Of a stretch of 64,000 nt of DNA, positions 1 through 10,807 are shown piece by piece. Under the pieces are notes generated by a model. The model had not been told where the DNA came from and made no database searches. It saw nothing but the letters and a program-made list of their open reading frames with translations. Origin of the DNA: Ctenosaura bakeri (taxonomy: Eukaryota > Chordata > Lepidosauria > Squamata > Iguanidae); contig CAOLHI010001038.1 of the NCBI GenBank assembly GCA_948474755.1, positions 682,001 through 746,000 on the forward strand, in the 5' to 3' direction. The stretch's first letter is position 1. Every line of letters begins with the position of its first letter. Position numbers and translations under genes: made by a program.

Positions 1-34
1 CATTGCGCTATAACAGTCTTGTGCGGAAATGGAC
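1..34. mobile_element. Hairpin MITE, right arm, cut by window edge
   Basis: The window opens inside the right arm of the hairpin MITE family. The sequence CATTGCGCTATAACAGTCT followed by GTGCGGAAATGG matches the right ends of complete copies such as the one ending at 27749. The rest of the element lies outside the window. Confidence 0.85.
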
Positions 35-1523
35 AGAGAGAGCAGGCTGTATCCTTGAATAATCCTAGCAGGTGGCTCTCTGGCCTGCAGCCGCTGAGCT
101 GGTCACCGTGTCCCATCACTGTGCTTCTCTTTTGGTATTTTTTTCCGGCTCCTCTGGGGAATATAGCACTGTAGGGACATAAGCACATAGTAACTTTGCC
201 AGCAAGCAAATCATGCCTTGTGAACAGGCCTTCTTCTTAAGTGTGACAGGACTTGGAAACATGACCTTCCACTTCGAAAGAAAGTGTTGATTTTGTGTGT
301 AAAGTCATCCTGGTTTCATCAGTGATTTCCCTGCAATGCAATGGGGAGATGAGAAGAATTCAGGGAAAGATTTGCTGGTTATTTCAGCAATGCTCCATGT
401 AAGAACAGCACTGCATATTAAGAGACATTAAGCCTTCTACTCTTTTATGGCACACATGTTTGATAGCTCTGTTGGTTTACACACACAATATAATTTTCCC
501 AGCATGACAATATTGCAAGAGAATAAATGAATTCACCCATCAAAAAAAACATTGACAGTTTTAGTATAAATGTTGTTGTTGTTGAAGACTTTTATTTTTC
601 CCCTTTGCCACTGATACAATCCTTGGCAGTTTTCGTTTTTATCCATGGGGGAATCTTCTGAGCATGTTGCGTTCTGTAAAATTAGTTTTTACAAAACAAA
701 AACGACCCAAAACTTGGCTTAAAATTGTGAAACAAGCCGGAGTTCCTAGTTTGCACATTGCAGTATGTAGACCACAGGTGGAAGGCCCACAATTTTGGGG
801 ATTTTTTTTTGCACTCCCACCTACAGGAGGACCCAAGTGGGAGTGACTGAGTTGCTGCCCTGGCTCGTTCACAGTAATGATCTGCAAATGTATTCCTAGC
901 TAACTTTCTGTAAAAGAACCTTTGGTCTAATTCATGAATGGAACTAATATAGGGGAGATCTCAGTGCGCTCCAAAAAGTGCTGTTCAGGTGCTGTGATAT
1001 TCCGCGGACGACTCAGGCCAAGCACACACTGTAACCTAACACGTCCTACAAAGTTATTGTGAGCATAAAAGGGGCAGGGGGAATATCCCACGTCTTTGCT
1101 CCTCGGAGGAAGCCTGGGAGAACTTCAGTGATCATCAATTGTCCTTCTTAAAGTGATACAAGTGAGCCCCATGACGCAGCCAGCAATGAAAGATGCAGAG
1201 GTAAAATACTCCAAACACAGAAAAATAATTTGAACAATTCTTCTGCTGTTTATAGCATCTGTGCAGCAAAGCTGCTCAAGGCGCCAAAGCCCTAAAGTCC
1301 TTTTTTCTTGCTCTTTTCCAGCCCCGTCTTCAGCTCCCCAGTGTGGCCACGAAGCAGTAAGGGGAGTCCGAACATAGGCTGTTTGTTTGTTTGTTTATTT
1401 GGTGCATAGAGGATAGAGAATTGGGAAACGTATTATTAAAGAGCCTACTCCTTCAAGAATGTGGAGATGGGGGGGGAGTTTTTTTAAAAAAACCCAAACA
1501 AGTAGCCACACGGGTTTGAATAA
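35..1523. other. Non-coding, apparently single-copy sequence
   Basis: No open frame beyond about 80 codons and no recognised repeat except a short (TTTG)n run at 1380-1400. The ORFs at 639-887 and 664-846 overlap on opposite strands and resemble nothing known. Confidence 0.5.
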
Positions 1524-2010
1524 TAGAATCATAGAATCATAGAAATGTAGAGTTGGAAGAGGCCCCAGGGGCCATCCAGTCCAACCCCCTGCCATGCAGG
1601 AACACCCTCAAAGCACTTCCGACAGATGGCCATCCAGCCTCTGCTTAAAAGCCTCCAAGGAAGGAGCCTCCACTACACTCCGAGGCAGCCGATTCCACTG
1701 CTGGACAGCCCTGACCGTCAGGAAGTTCTTCCTGAGGTTCAGGTGGAATCTCCTTTCCTGCAGCTTGAATCCATTGCTCCTTGTCCTGGTCTCTGGAGCA
1801 GCAGAAAACAAGCCCTCTCCTTCCTCTACATGACATCCCTTCAAATATTTAAACATGGCTATCATGTCCCCTCTTCACCTTCTCTTCTGCAAACTAAACA
1901 TCCCCAGCTCCCTAAGCCACTCCTCATAGGGCTTCATGGCTTCCAGGTCCATCACCATTTTGGTTGCCCTCCTCTGGACTTGCTCCAGCTTGACCATGTC
2001 CTTCTTGTTG
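1524..2010 (-). mobile_element. CR1 LINE, 3' fragment
   Basis: Read on the minus strand, this is the end of the CR1 reverse-transcriptase ORF, its short 3' UTR and the terminal ATTCTATG-type repeat (seen on plus as AGAATCATAGAATCATAG). The 85-codon frame 1865-1608 contains KLQERRFHLNLRKNFLTVRA and ends in DGHLSEVL, the usual C-terminus of this family here. The upstream part (2063-1875, [11 protein letters not shown]) is in another frame, so the copy is frameshifted. It is 5'-truncated near 2010, where the 40-bp tandem duplication begins. Confidence 0.9.
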
Positions 2011-2087
2011 CAAATAGTTTCATTATCTGCTTCTATTAAGTAAATAGTTGCAAATAGTTTCATTATCTTCTTCTATTAAGTAAATTT
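2008..2087. repeat. 40-bp tandem duplication
   Basis: Two adjacent 40-bp units, 2008-2047 and 2048-2087, each start TTGCAAATAGTTTCATTATC and differ by one internal substitution (2029 against 2069) plus the last bases. The array sits at the 5'-truncation point of the CR1 fragment. Confidence 0.85.
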
Positions 2088-4060
2088 TGCATAGGCACGC
2101 TCTCCTTTTGGACTGTGCCACTACATTTCAGCTACTGATAAATTCAGGTCGGGGAAGAACTTCAGAGTGAGGTGAAAGAATTCCAGTCTTTTTGCTAGGG
2201 TGGGGCAATTACTTTATTTAGAAAAGAGGAAAAAAACAAACCAGAAGCTGTTGATGAAAGGTACTGGTGTAGAATGAGTGCCCACCAGCTTTCCTTTCAG
2301 CACCTGCAGATATTCCTGCAAGTGATAAACAAGCTATTAACAACACAGTGAAGTATACAAATTTAGCTGCCCAAAACATTTATTTTATAGAGCGTGCATG
2401 GCATTGCAGCCATCGATTTCCTTCCCTTCCACCCCTGGAGGTTTGCAAGTTAATGCCTGAAGTTTTGAACAATTTGCCTCTTCCATTCTTTAAAAAGCTT
2501 TGACGCACGCCTGTGTACCTGTATAGAACTATATTTTACCGCACACGTATAGATGACCCGATTTGTATCAGATTGCTGGTATTTCTGCCAAGTGTTCCAC
2601 ATGGTCAGCTGTCAAAAGAATCTATCTACGTTCAAGAATTCTAGACGATTGTTATTCAGCCTTGTTTCCAATCTAGCAGAGAGCCTGGGTCCAAAAGAGA
2701 TTGTTTTTCGGTGTTGTTCATATTTCTTTGCCTTTCAGAAGAGTATGAAAGAGGGATGCTGGTAGAAATTTGCAGCAACATGAAAGACTGTGTTTAAGAA
2801 ACAAAGTCTTTGAACTCTGAAATTTTCCTGCAATGCAGTTTTATTTTTTCATGGCAGATTTTAATTGCTCCCATGGACTCTAATGGGAGTTGTGTGGCTA
2901 AATCCTTCTCCCCCCACTTGAGGTCTTTTGATGAACGTATGGGGGGCTAATATTCAGGCAGAGCGCATGACTTTAGAAATAGGGGAGAGAAAGCAGATGC
3001 AAATTATAGTGAATGCTTAATTGATTCTGTTGGAGAAAAAAAAATCTTATAGTGTGTTTCTGAAAACACTTTCATTATAAGTAAGCTTTCATTTGATAGC
3101 TAAATTGTTTGGAGCATATATGCTCCTCAGTTGCACACACAGGAAAGAATCGTTTTATAAGGAACCAAGCATGGAGCTTTATGTTCTTTTAAAATGGTGC
3201 TGGAGAGAAAAAAAAAAGTGGGGAGTTGTTTTATATTGCTTTTGTGGGAGAGAGAAAGCAGTGGCCTCGAATGAGAGTATTTTTCTGAAGAGGTTTTTGC
3301 CCTTGAAATAGCGGTTGTCAAAAATGCTTGTTGTTGGGGAGAGGATGGAGACAGAGTTGTCCCTCTGAATTATCTGTGTGTTCAGGATAACAACTTCCTC
3401 TGCTCATTATAAAAAGAGGGCTCTTTAAATATTGACGTAATGGCTGTAGAGCAATACTTTTAGTTTCCTCCCGTTGTAACAAGTGCCTTCGTTGACTAGG
3501 GAAAACGAACCATTTTTCAAGGCTCTTATTTTGAGCTGGTCGTGTGATGTACTTGCTTAAATGATATGGGGTTATTGTTGGATCCATACCCATCTGCTTG
3601 GGGGAGATGGAGCTAAAGAAGTGGTGTGTAGCGTCTGTACCTGAGCTCCCAGTTTTTTGCTCCCAAAAAGCTAGGATTGGTAAATTAAGAGCAAATTCTG
3701 TAATCTAGTTATGGACTTCACAATAAGTTAATGAGTTTGTAACCAACTGGTCTTGAATTCCCACTGTATTCTGTATATATCTGCTATTTAGAAAGTAAAA
3801 GTATATAAACAGCATCTGAATAAAGTAATTTCAGTGAGTTCTCCTCTTCTGTAACCATGCATAGCGTCACATTGCAAGTTCTGATATTTACTTAAATGCA
3901 AATGCTAATCAACTGAACGTACTTCCAGATTCCCAGTCTCTGTGGATGGGGTTGCAGACTAAAAATGATAGGTGAGTCCATTAATTTCAATGGGTCTTAG
4001 TCTTGGAGTTTAAGCACAGACTGGAAAAGAAAGTTGGTTCAGAACCCAGGAAGACAGATG
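2088..4060. other. Non-coding, apparently single-copy sequence
   Basis: AT-rich with no recognised repeat or exon. Short opposing ORFs (3093-3311, 3318-3593) have no recognisable domain. A faint match to a common squamate dispersed motif (CAATGGGTCTTAGTC) lies near 3990, too short to annotate. Confidence 0.45.
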
Positions 4061-4926
4061 ACAAGGAAACAAAGCAAGGCATGACAATAGTATATACATT
4101 GCAATTACAGCAACTTTATTGATCTGTCATAGACGCAGATCCGATCATCTGACTTCTGATTCATCCTGGGCTGGACCCCAGGCCACCCCCTTTTGAACTC
4201 CCCTTGAGTCGCAAGCCAGGGTGCAGCAGCTCAAGAGGAAAGCAGTGCAGAGGAGACAAAACCTGTTTCTCTTCATGGCCAAGTTGGGTTCAACGGGGGA
4301 AAATTCCTTCTCGACTCCAATTCAGCCAGCCAGCTAAGCCTGCACTGCCCGGTCGAAAGGTGGGTGGGCCATAGTTCCTCAGGGAGGCCCGACCAGGATC
4401 CAGAGAGTTCCCCTTGCTTGACAGGTCTCCCTGCCAAAGGTCCCTCAGCCTATCTGTCTCTAGGTTGTGCCATTTATTTTATTGCAAGAGCTGTATTCTG
4501 AAATTGCTCAGAGCAGTTTTTCCTCCTCTGGATTCAATCCTGTGAGCCTCCGCCATTATTCCGAAGCGATACGGCCCAAAGTGGTACAGATTGCACTGGG
4601 GTCCTCTTGTCACTGGGCCCGTGATTCCACCCTTGCTCTGAGCCAAAAGGCCGAGAAGCCTGTGGCCGAATCGGGATGGCTGGTGTTGCCGTTGTCCTCT
4701 CTGCTGGCCTTGAGTCTGAACCTGAAATGGAGGGGAAAAAGAGCCACGGTACACGTGAAGCTTAAAGAGCTGAAAGAAGGAATATGGCAGAACAGTCAAA
4801 AGCCAGTTCAAGATATCTCACTCCACCACACATACGCAAACACACAAGAGAATGGCACATTCAGACAAGACCCGCACAGGGACGTCATCGGGAGTGGCCG
4901 TGCCACAGAGACGATGGCACACACAG
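4061..4926. other. Unclassified GC-richer stretch left of the solo LTR
   Basis: Composition is richer in G+C than the neighbourhood. The 167-codon plus ORF (4467-4970) and the 110-codon minus ORF (4479-4811) overlap, have no recognisable domain, and the first runs into the LTR. The motif ACTTTATTGATCTG near 4110 resembles a reversed poly(A) signal, so part of this may be an old retroelement; I could not define ends. Confidence 0.3.
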
Positions 4927-5122
4927 TGTTACCCTGTATGTTGGGGGTCCTGGGAGGGGCGCCCAAATAATCAAATAAAAACACAAGTTGGGGGAATTTA
5001 GCTTAAGCATTCTCTTAGCTAAACGAGAGGCAAGGTAACTTTAGCAAGGATCTTTAACCCAATGTCTACGGCTTCAGGTCAGAGAGCGGGCAAGCGAGTT
5101 TAAAAGTAACAAAAATAACAGT

Positions 5123-5128
5123 TTTATT
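5123..5128 (-). terminator. Poly(A) signal of the solo LTR
   Basis: AATAAA on the minus strand followed by a T-rich stretch, about 235 bp downstream of the LTR TATA box. This fits the end of an R region. Confidence 0.6.
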
Positions 5129-5355
5129 GAAAGATAAACAGCAAATAAGACGACACGCACACTAGCTAACTTGGAAGCAGAAATAGAGAGCTCAAGAATG
5201 GGTATTACGACACCTGGTCTCGTAGTCCTGGAGAGAAAGATGGGGTTCCGGGGGAGAAAGCTCAGCGTGGCTGGCTGAGGGGAGCTCCTTAGACAAGCCG
5301 ACAGCAAGGCGGGATGGAAGTCCAAAGTAGTCCAAGGAAGTCCCAAAAGTGGGGA

Positions 5356-5364
5356 CCTTTTATA
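5356..5364 (-). promoter_or_regulatory. TATA box of the solo LTR
   Basis: TATAAAAGG on the minus strand, about 435 bp inside the LTR 5' end and 230 bp before the poly(A) signal. This is the spacing expected for a U3 promoter; transcription would start near 5330. Confidence 0.65.
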
Positions 5365-5803
5365 GGGTGGATTTTACCTACAGGCTGTGTTATGCTTGGT
5401 GAGAACAAAGGAAGTTTGGAGTTGGACAAAGGAGTTGGAAAAGGTCAAGTTTTGCATGATGGGTTTAGCTCTTAAGACAATAGCATGGCCAGTTCGTTAA
5501 TGGCCCGACATAAAGAAATGGCTTGGCTCTTGGCTGTGTGGCTTTGTGTGGATATGAGCAGAGCAAAGCCAGTTTGCAGGGAGGTTTTTCCCTAAAGCAA
5601 CGGAGAGGCTTAAACTGCCTGCCTGAATGGGGTTTTGGAATGTACAACCATTAACGGCCGCACCGCAGACGTGCTTGTCCAGGGGACCTCTGCAAACACA
5701 TGGAGTAGGGTGGCAGAGAAAGGTCAAGCCAAGGCCAAATTATTTGATATCAAAAGGATATCTGGTGCTCTCACCAGACATATCATAACCGTGATAACAA
5801 CAG

Positions 5804-6225
5804 CACCGGGGAGAAAAGGATGCCCGCTCACTGAACGTCGCATCGAGGCGTCCTCCCCTTCCTTCTTCCCAGCATTTGGTGTCTTTTCCCGTGTTTGCGT
5901 TGCCTCCTAGGACATGATAGGAGGAGAGGAGTCGGTGTGGCTCCATAGTACACCGCTGGTCGCCCCTCCAGAGCCTTGCTCTTTTGAGAAGCCAAAGCAA
6001 GCTGAGCGTGGCTCAGGCTCTGGGGCCTTTAAACACGTGGGGCTGTGTTGTGACACGGGGTGAGGAGTCCATTGTGAGGTTGCAGGGCAGTTGAGGGGGA
6101 GGGACTGCTGGGTTTCAGTGGGCGAGAAGCCCCTGTGGGACTGAAGGGCTTTTATGGGCACAGGGGGTCCGGAATGTGTGTTGAATGAAGACCCGAAAGA
6201 GTTTGGGTGGGCTGCAGAGAAGAAA
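5804..6225. other. Non-coding GC-richer stretch right of the LTR
   Basis: No repeat or exon recognised. The overlapping ORFs 5635-5910 (+), 5740-6000 (-) and 5907-6161 (-) are low-complexity or cross the LTR end and are not supported as genes. Confidence 0.4.
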
Positions 6226-6375
6226 TAACAATAACAATACTTTATTGGTTGCCACCTTTCCTCAAAGCGAGAGGTTAAAATGCAATTAAAACCAGCTTAC
6301 CAATTTAAAAACACATTATGATTAAAATGCACTAAAAACATAAAACCATTCAAATATCATAATTTTTTTAAAAAA
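6226..6375 (-). repeat. Possible LINE 3' tail, minus strand
   Basis: AATAACAATAACAATACTTT followed by TTGGTTGCCACCTTTCCTC resembles the reversed 3' end of L2-like elements (simple tail, then the GCCGCCTT-type motif). No coding part is present, so the call is weak. Confidence 0.35.
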
Positions 6376-6720
6376 AATCATAATTAATAATAGCCTGGGT
6401 AGGCCTGCCGTAATGGGATGGACTGTTTCCCAAGCATGTTTGCTCAGAAGTAAACTCCATTGGTTTTTGTGGGCCCTGCATGTGACTACGTACAGAGAAG
6501 AGTGCTTGAACCAAATGTATTTGGAAGGTCTTGAGATAATAAAAACCAAATGTTTCCTGCTAATATATCCCTGTTGGCCCATCCGCCTATACAAGCCATC
6601 ACTTGCTATTACAGTCATTAAGCAGTGATGGACTCCTATCAGTCCTTGTCCTGATTGTGAATGAAAATTGAGTTTGTATCACCAGGGTGGGTGTCCTCTC
6701 ACACCGTTTTTGCTCTCAAG

Positions 6721-6960
6721 TTTCTGCATGCCTTCCAGACATTTCTGACTTATGGTGATCCTGTGGCCACCCAATCTTGGGTTTTTTCTTGCCAAGATCT
6801 GGTCTGAAGGGGGTTGTTTTTGCTTTCCTCGGAGGCTGAGAGAGTGGGACTTGCCCCAGGTTGCCCAGTGGGTTTCCATGACTGAGTCGAGATTCAAACC
6901 CTGGTCTCCGGAGTTGTAGTCCACTATTTGAACTATTATCACTACTTCATGCTGTCTCTT
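6721..6960 (-). mobile_element. tRNA-derived SINE with Bov-B-type 3' region
   Basis: Reversed copy of the commonest SINE here. On minus it reads through a box-B-like GGTTTGAATC, then a CCATGGAAACCCACTGGG-type segment, GGCAAGTCCCACTCTCTCAG, and ends in a degraded form of the CATAAGTCAGAAATG tail. It lies just left of a MITE. Confidence 0.8.
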
Positions 6961-6963
6961 GTA

Positions 6964-7130
6964 GGCCATTTCTGCACTAGAGAGTTATAGCGCTATGATT
7001 GCACTTTCAACCTCCTATGGAATCCTGGGGTTTGCAGTTTTGGGAGGGGCCAGAAACTGCAAACCCCAGGATTCCAGAGGAGGTTGAAAGTGGAATCATC
7101 GCGCTATAACAGCCTAGTGCAGAAATGGCC
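6964..7130. mobile_element. Hairpin MITE
   Basis: Two arms, GGCCATTTCTGCACTAG... and its complement, meet at a short centre near 7050. Both arms carry CAACCTCC rather than the commoner CAACATCC. The flanks are GTA and TAA, so only a 2-bp TA is shared. Confidence 0.9.
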
Positions 7131-7147
7131 TAAGGCAGCAAGTCCTA

Positions 7148-7260
7148 GGCCATTTCCGCAATAGGCCATTTCGGCCCCTTCTGAGACTGCAAACCCCAGG
7201 ATTCCATAGGAGGTTGAAAGTGCAGTCATAACGCTATAACCCTCTAGTGCGGAAATGGCC
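7148..7260. mobile_element. Hairpin MITE with deleted left arm
   Basis: The right arm is complete (ACTGCAAACCCCAGGATTCC to GCGGAAATGGCC), but the left arm is cut to its first 15 or so bases, followed by a second GGCCATTTC. It lies 17 bp from the preceding copy and also has the CAACCTCC variant. Confidence 0.85.
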
Positions 7261-7814
7261 CTAGACTTCCTACTCCCTGCTGGTTGGGTAAGGGTGCTAA
7301 TTGACTTTGCTGGGACGACAGCAGCCCCTCCTTCTGGGCTGATTTAGGAGCTTGGATTGTGTTATCCCAGGGAGGAGGGGTAGTAAGTGCTTCTTTTATA
7401 ATGGAAGGACGTGTTGTTATGTTGGTTTCTTTATGCAGATTTTCCAGTAAAGAAATACAAACCTGGATCTGATGTTGTGATGTGAGAGCAAGAAAAATAG
7501 TAATTAATGGAGTGAAAATGAACAACTCTGATGTAGTCTTTTATACTTTATAAAGAAAGCAGTAAAGGTCAAACCCATTCTTTTGAGTTGCGTTCTGCTT
7601 AATATTTGCAGGAGGTTTTCCGTCAAGGTATTAATTAAATGAGAGACAAAGGCACTTCATCTCTCGCTTAACACTTGTGGGGTTTTGTTCCACGTTCCTC
7701 CACCCCACCCTGGCAATACAGTCCACAGACTTTGCTGGCTGAAGGAAGACTATATGATGCTCCCCCATTTCTCAGTGAGATTGGTCTGGATGCAGTACTT
7801 TGCAAAATGTGAAA
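7261..7814. other. Non-coding, nothing recognised
   Basis: No repeat or coding signal. The 93-codon minus ORF 7244-7525 begins beside the MITE and has no known domain. Confidence 0.4.
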
Positions 7815-8065
7815 AGGGAGATTTTGCACTGAGGGATTTTAGGTGGTGGGAATTGATAAGATTGTATGTAATAATTAGTATATGTATGTAAGAGATGTTT
7901 TTTTTTTGTAACTTTGTAACTTTGATTTTTTTTATGAAAGGAAGAGTTTGCACTGGGGGAATTTGGGTGGTGGGAAATAGTAGGACTTGTTATATGTATA
8001 TGTAGAAGCCATGTTTGTAATTTTTATACTTTTTTCAATAAAACTAAAAAAATTAAAAAACCCCA
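7815..8065 (+). repeat. Duplicated LINE-like 3' end with poly(A) signal
   Basis: Two diverged units, about 7815-7935 and 7939-8047, share TTTGCACTG, GGTGGTGGGAA and TATATGTATGTA-type stretches. The second ends in TTTTTTCAATAAAACT and an A-rich tail. This looks like a retroposon 3' end (L1-like by its AATAAA plus A tail) with an internal duplication; no ORF survives to confirm the family. Confidence 0.45.
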
Positions 8066-8099
8066 ATATATTTTAGACAATGCTCCCTTCATAAAATCT

Positions 8100-8215
8100 G
8101 CAAGTAATATAATTATTATTATTGTTAATAATAATAATTCTCTTTGTCTTCTTCTTCTTTATTTGTATAGTGCCATCCATGCACCTGGCGCTTTACAGGT
8201 AAAGCAAAAAGAGGG
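8100..8215 (-). repeat. ATT-rich tract and SINE/LINE-like tail
   Basis: An (ATT)n-like tract at 8108-8140 is followed by TTTGTATAGTGCCATCCATG and CACCTGGCGCTTTACAG, which resembles a reversed retroposon 3' end recurring in reptile genomes. Confidence 0.4.
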
Positions 8216-9167
8216 GGTCCTTCCAAAGGTGTACAGTTTAAAATATATCTGTATAATGCACAGAAAGGAGAAAGGAATAATAAAACTGTACCATACAATG
8301 GTAAGACAGATTATTGAGAGAAAAAAAATACAGTATAATGTAAAGGTACTGACAAATATATATACTCCAACTATACAAGATTACAAAACAATATTAAATT
8401 CAGTTCCAATAGCTTTGGAAAACAAGAAAGTTCTTAACTGAGATTTAAAAATAATGAGGGACGGAGCAGTTATTCTGGATTTTGAACAGTGCCTGTGTGT
8501 GATCCGTGGCACTCGCACACTAAGTGTGAAGTGGTCCCCTGAGATTATGGTGCGACTGAAATTTGCAGCGGGAACCTTCTAGCTCTGACTTGGCTCATGC
8601 TAACTACTGTGGGAGAACAGCTTTCTTGATATGTTTGTTGCTGCTGCTGTTAACTCTCAGATTTCTCTAGGCACAATAGGAATGTAAATCTTGGCTTTTT
8701 CCAACAAGATGAACAAGAATTTTCATGCATTATACAATTTTTCACATTTGACAATTTTGCAGTGATTTAATTTGTGCAACAAAACCTCCCTCTGTGTTAT
8801 GCAAAATAGAACAGTTGTTTTACAAAAATAAATTGTATGCAAAATACAAAAAACAAATGAAAACAAACATACCCCATTGCCGGTCCTTTTACTCTTACTC
8901 TGCTGTGAAAAATGTTGCGGCCATTGGCACAGTTTTTTCATTGGGGTGTCTTTGACATCTCAAAATACCATTTCTTCTCTAGGATGAGAAAATGTACTAA
9001 TATTCTTTACATCCCTAATGCAGATATGATGAGTGCCAGTCTAATTTTTTTTTTAAAGTTAGCTATACAGGAAATGTATTATACCCTTGTACTATAACTG
9101 CTTTGGCTTATTCTGCTTTCTGGTTCCTGCTGCCTTTATATGACATCTAATTTATCTACTATATCCA
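8216..9167. other. Non-coding AT-rich sequence
   Basis: The 92-codon ORF at 8163-8441 starts in the repeat above, is lysine- and isoleucine-rich from AT bias, and has no recognised domain. Nothing else was identified. Confidence 0.4.
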
Positions 9168-9235
9168 ATTTATGGTGCACTCCTAAATCCCATTGACTTC
9201 AGCAAGGCTTACTCCCAGATAAGAGCATATAAGAG
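9168..9235. repeat. Dispersed-repeat fragment
   Basis: CCCATTGACTTCAGCAAGG followed by CTTACTCCCAGATAAG matches a short motif common in reptile genomes (a 'cccattgacttcaatggg...cttactcccaggtaag' type MITE). Both ends are missing. Confidence 0.4.
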
Positions 9236-9707
9236 GGCAGACTTTAATCTTCCAGCTGTTGAAGGGTATCCTGCTGTTAAGGCTGGGCTGCAAACAGCAT
9301 TCTGGAGCAAGCCAGGGGCTGGGAAATGGCAATCCGCGCTGAAGAACAATCTGGATCAGAGAGAAAAATCAGAAGCCAGGACTGGAGTAGAAGGCAGGAG
9401 TTGGAGCTGAAGGAAATATCTGAAAGACGGAAGCACCACAGCTCAGCTAGACCTTCGGGCTCCACGGAGACACAGAGCCTGGAGTTGGTGTGCCAAACCT
9501 TCGACTCCGACTCCTCCATCCAACTCTGGCTGCTTTGCAAGTGGCAAACGTATATTAATTGGTAATAACAAGTTCACGGTAGTGAAATAGTAGCAACAAG
9601 GCATTTCATGACCACTGCATGAACCATCAGGCTACTTAGATTGGTAGAATATCACATATAGTTGTGCAAGTAATATATTTACCATATATTATAGTATTGT
9701 AGATCCT

Positions 9708-9818
9708 GTGGGTAACCGTGGGTGCATCGCACACTCTCAGTCCCACAAAAGCCTGTGATAGGTTTGCCTTAGGGTTGCATGAGTTGGAAATGACTTGAAG
9801 GCACACAACAACAACAAT
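9708..9818 (+). mobile_element. tRNA-derived SINE, 3' half
   Basis: 5'-truncated. It retains CACACTCTCAGTCCCACAAA, CCTGTGATAGGTTTGCC, GAAATGACTTGAAGGCAC and the (ACA)n tail. Confidence 0.8.
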
Positions 9819-9989
9819 TTATTTTGAAGACAGAGTTGGAGTTGGTGCTTTTCTGCTGACTCTGGCTTTGTCTCCCTCTTCACCCACAGTGGCTCCTGAC
9901 TTCCAGTTGGACATCACAACTTTGACTCCAGCTTGACCGCCTGACTGAGACAGGAAGGCACGTGCCTTAAAGATATAGCTAGTGGCTAT

Positions 9990-10168
9990 GGCCATTTCCA
10001 TACTATACTCTTATAGTGCGATTATTCTACTTTCAGCATCCTATGGAACCTGGGGTTTGCAGTTTAGGGAAGGACCGGCTGGACCCTCCCGAAACTGCAA
10101 ACCCCAGGATTCCATAGGATGTTGAAAGTGGAATAATCACACTATGAGAGTACAGTGCGGAAATGACC
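9990..10168. mobile_element. Hairpin MITE with 3-bp TSD TAT
   Basis: The palindrome is centred near 10080 (CCGGCTGGACCCTCCC). It is flanked by TAT at 9987-9989 and 10169-10171. The left arm lost one T at GGAACCTGGGG; the terminal GACC on the right is a diverged GGCC. Confidence 0.92.
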
Positions 10169-10171
10169 TAT

Positions 10172-10621
10172 ATCTTCCTTCTTTCTGACTTTAGATTAAG
10201 CACAGGGGACCCAATTTAACTCCCAGCCTAATCCCTGGATCCTGCCCAACCTTGCTCTAGAAGAGCAGTAGCCAAGCATGGGTTGTATTGCTGGCTCTTG
10301 TCTTGGTTTAGAATTAGTGCACTTCATCTCTGTTTTTTTTTTAAAAAAAAATCATCCAAAAGTGATTGATTTCTTCAGTCAATGTCAGAACCGTAGCAAG
10401 GGGATAAGGCTTAAAACTCCCTACTTCGCCTTTTGGGATGCTGGATCCACTATGCTTATGCTGGAGCAGGTTTAGGAAGCTTCTGGGGGTTGTGGGCTGC
10501 ACTGGGCTCCCTCCAGCTCATGGGGGGCTGCCCTGCTTCTGCCACCAAAATCTGGAGGTTGCTGCTGAAGCTGACACTTTTAAGTGTCACCAAAATTTTG
10601 GAGCCAGTATAGGTGCTATGA
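10172..10621. other. Non-coding, nothing recognised
   Basis: Three overlapping 64-66-codon ORFs on both strands (10278-10650) show no recognisable protein. No repeat was identified. Confidence 0.4.
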
Positions 10622-10807
10622 GAGCCAGCATTGCGTAGTGGTTTGAGCATTGGACTCTAACCCTAGAGACCAGAGTTTGATCACTCCGCTCAGCCATGGA
10701 AACCCAGTGGGTGTCCTTGAGCTCATGACATACTCTCAGCCCCAGAGAACCCTGTAATAGGGTCACTATATGTTGGAAACAACTTGAAGGCACACAGTAA
10801 CAACAGC
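10622..10807 (+). mobile_element. tRNA-derived SINE, nearly full length
   Basis: Starts GAGCCAGCATTGCGTAGTGG (box-A region), has a box-B-like CAGAGTTTGATCAC, GCCATGGAAACCCAGTGGG and CACACAGTAACAACA at the tail. It lacks the AGGCAATGGCAAACCCCCTC internal block, as several other copies here do. Confidence 0.85.

Larger units (their letters stand above)
4927..5799 (-). mobile_element. Solo LTR of a retrovirus-like or Gypsy-like element
   Basis: On the minus strand the 873-bp unit begins TGTTATCACGG and ends GGGTAACA, so it has the TG...CA ends of an LTR within a perfect TGTTA/TAACA inverted repeat. It is flanked by a 4-bp direct repeat ACAG (4923-4926 and 5800-5803). A TATAAAAGG box lies at 5364-5356 and an AATAAA signal at 5128-5123, giving U3 about 470, R about 220 and U5 about 180 bp. 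No second LTR or internal gag/pol was found, so this is a solo LTR left by recombination. A 4-bp TSD fits several LTR classes; I do not assign one. Confidence 0.8.

Noticed and set aside
4467..4970. 167-codon plus ORF
   Set aside because: No known domain; its 3' end lies inside the solo LTR.
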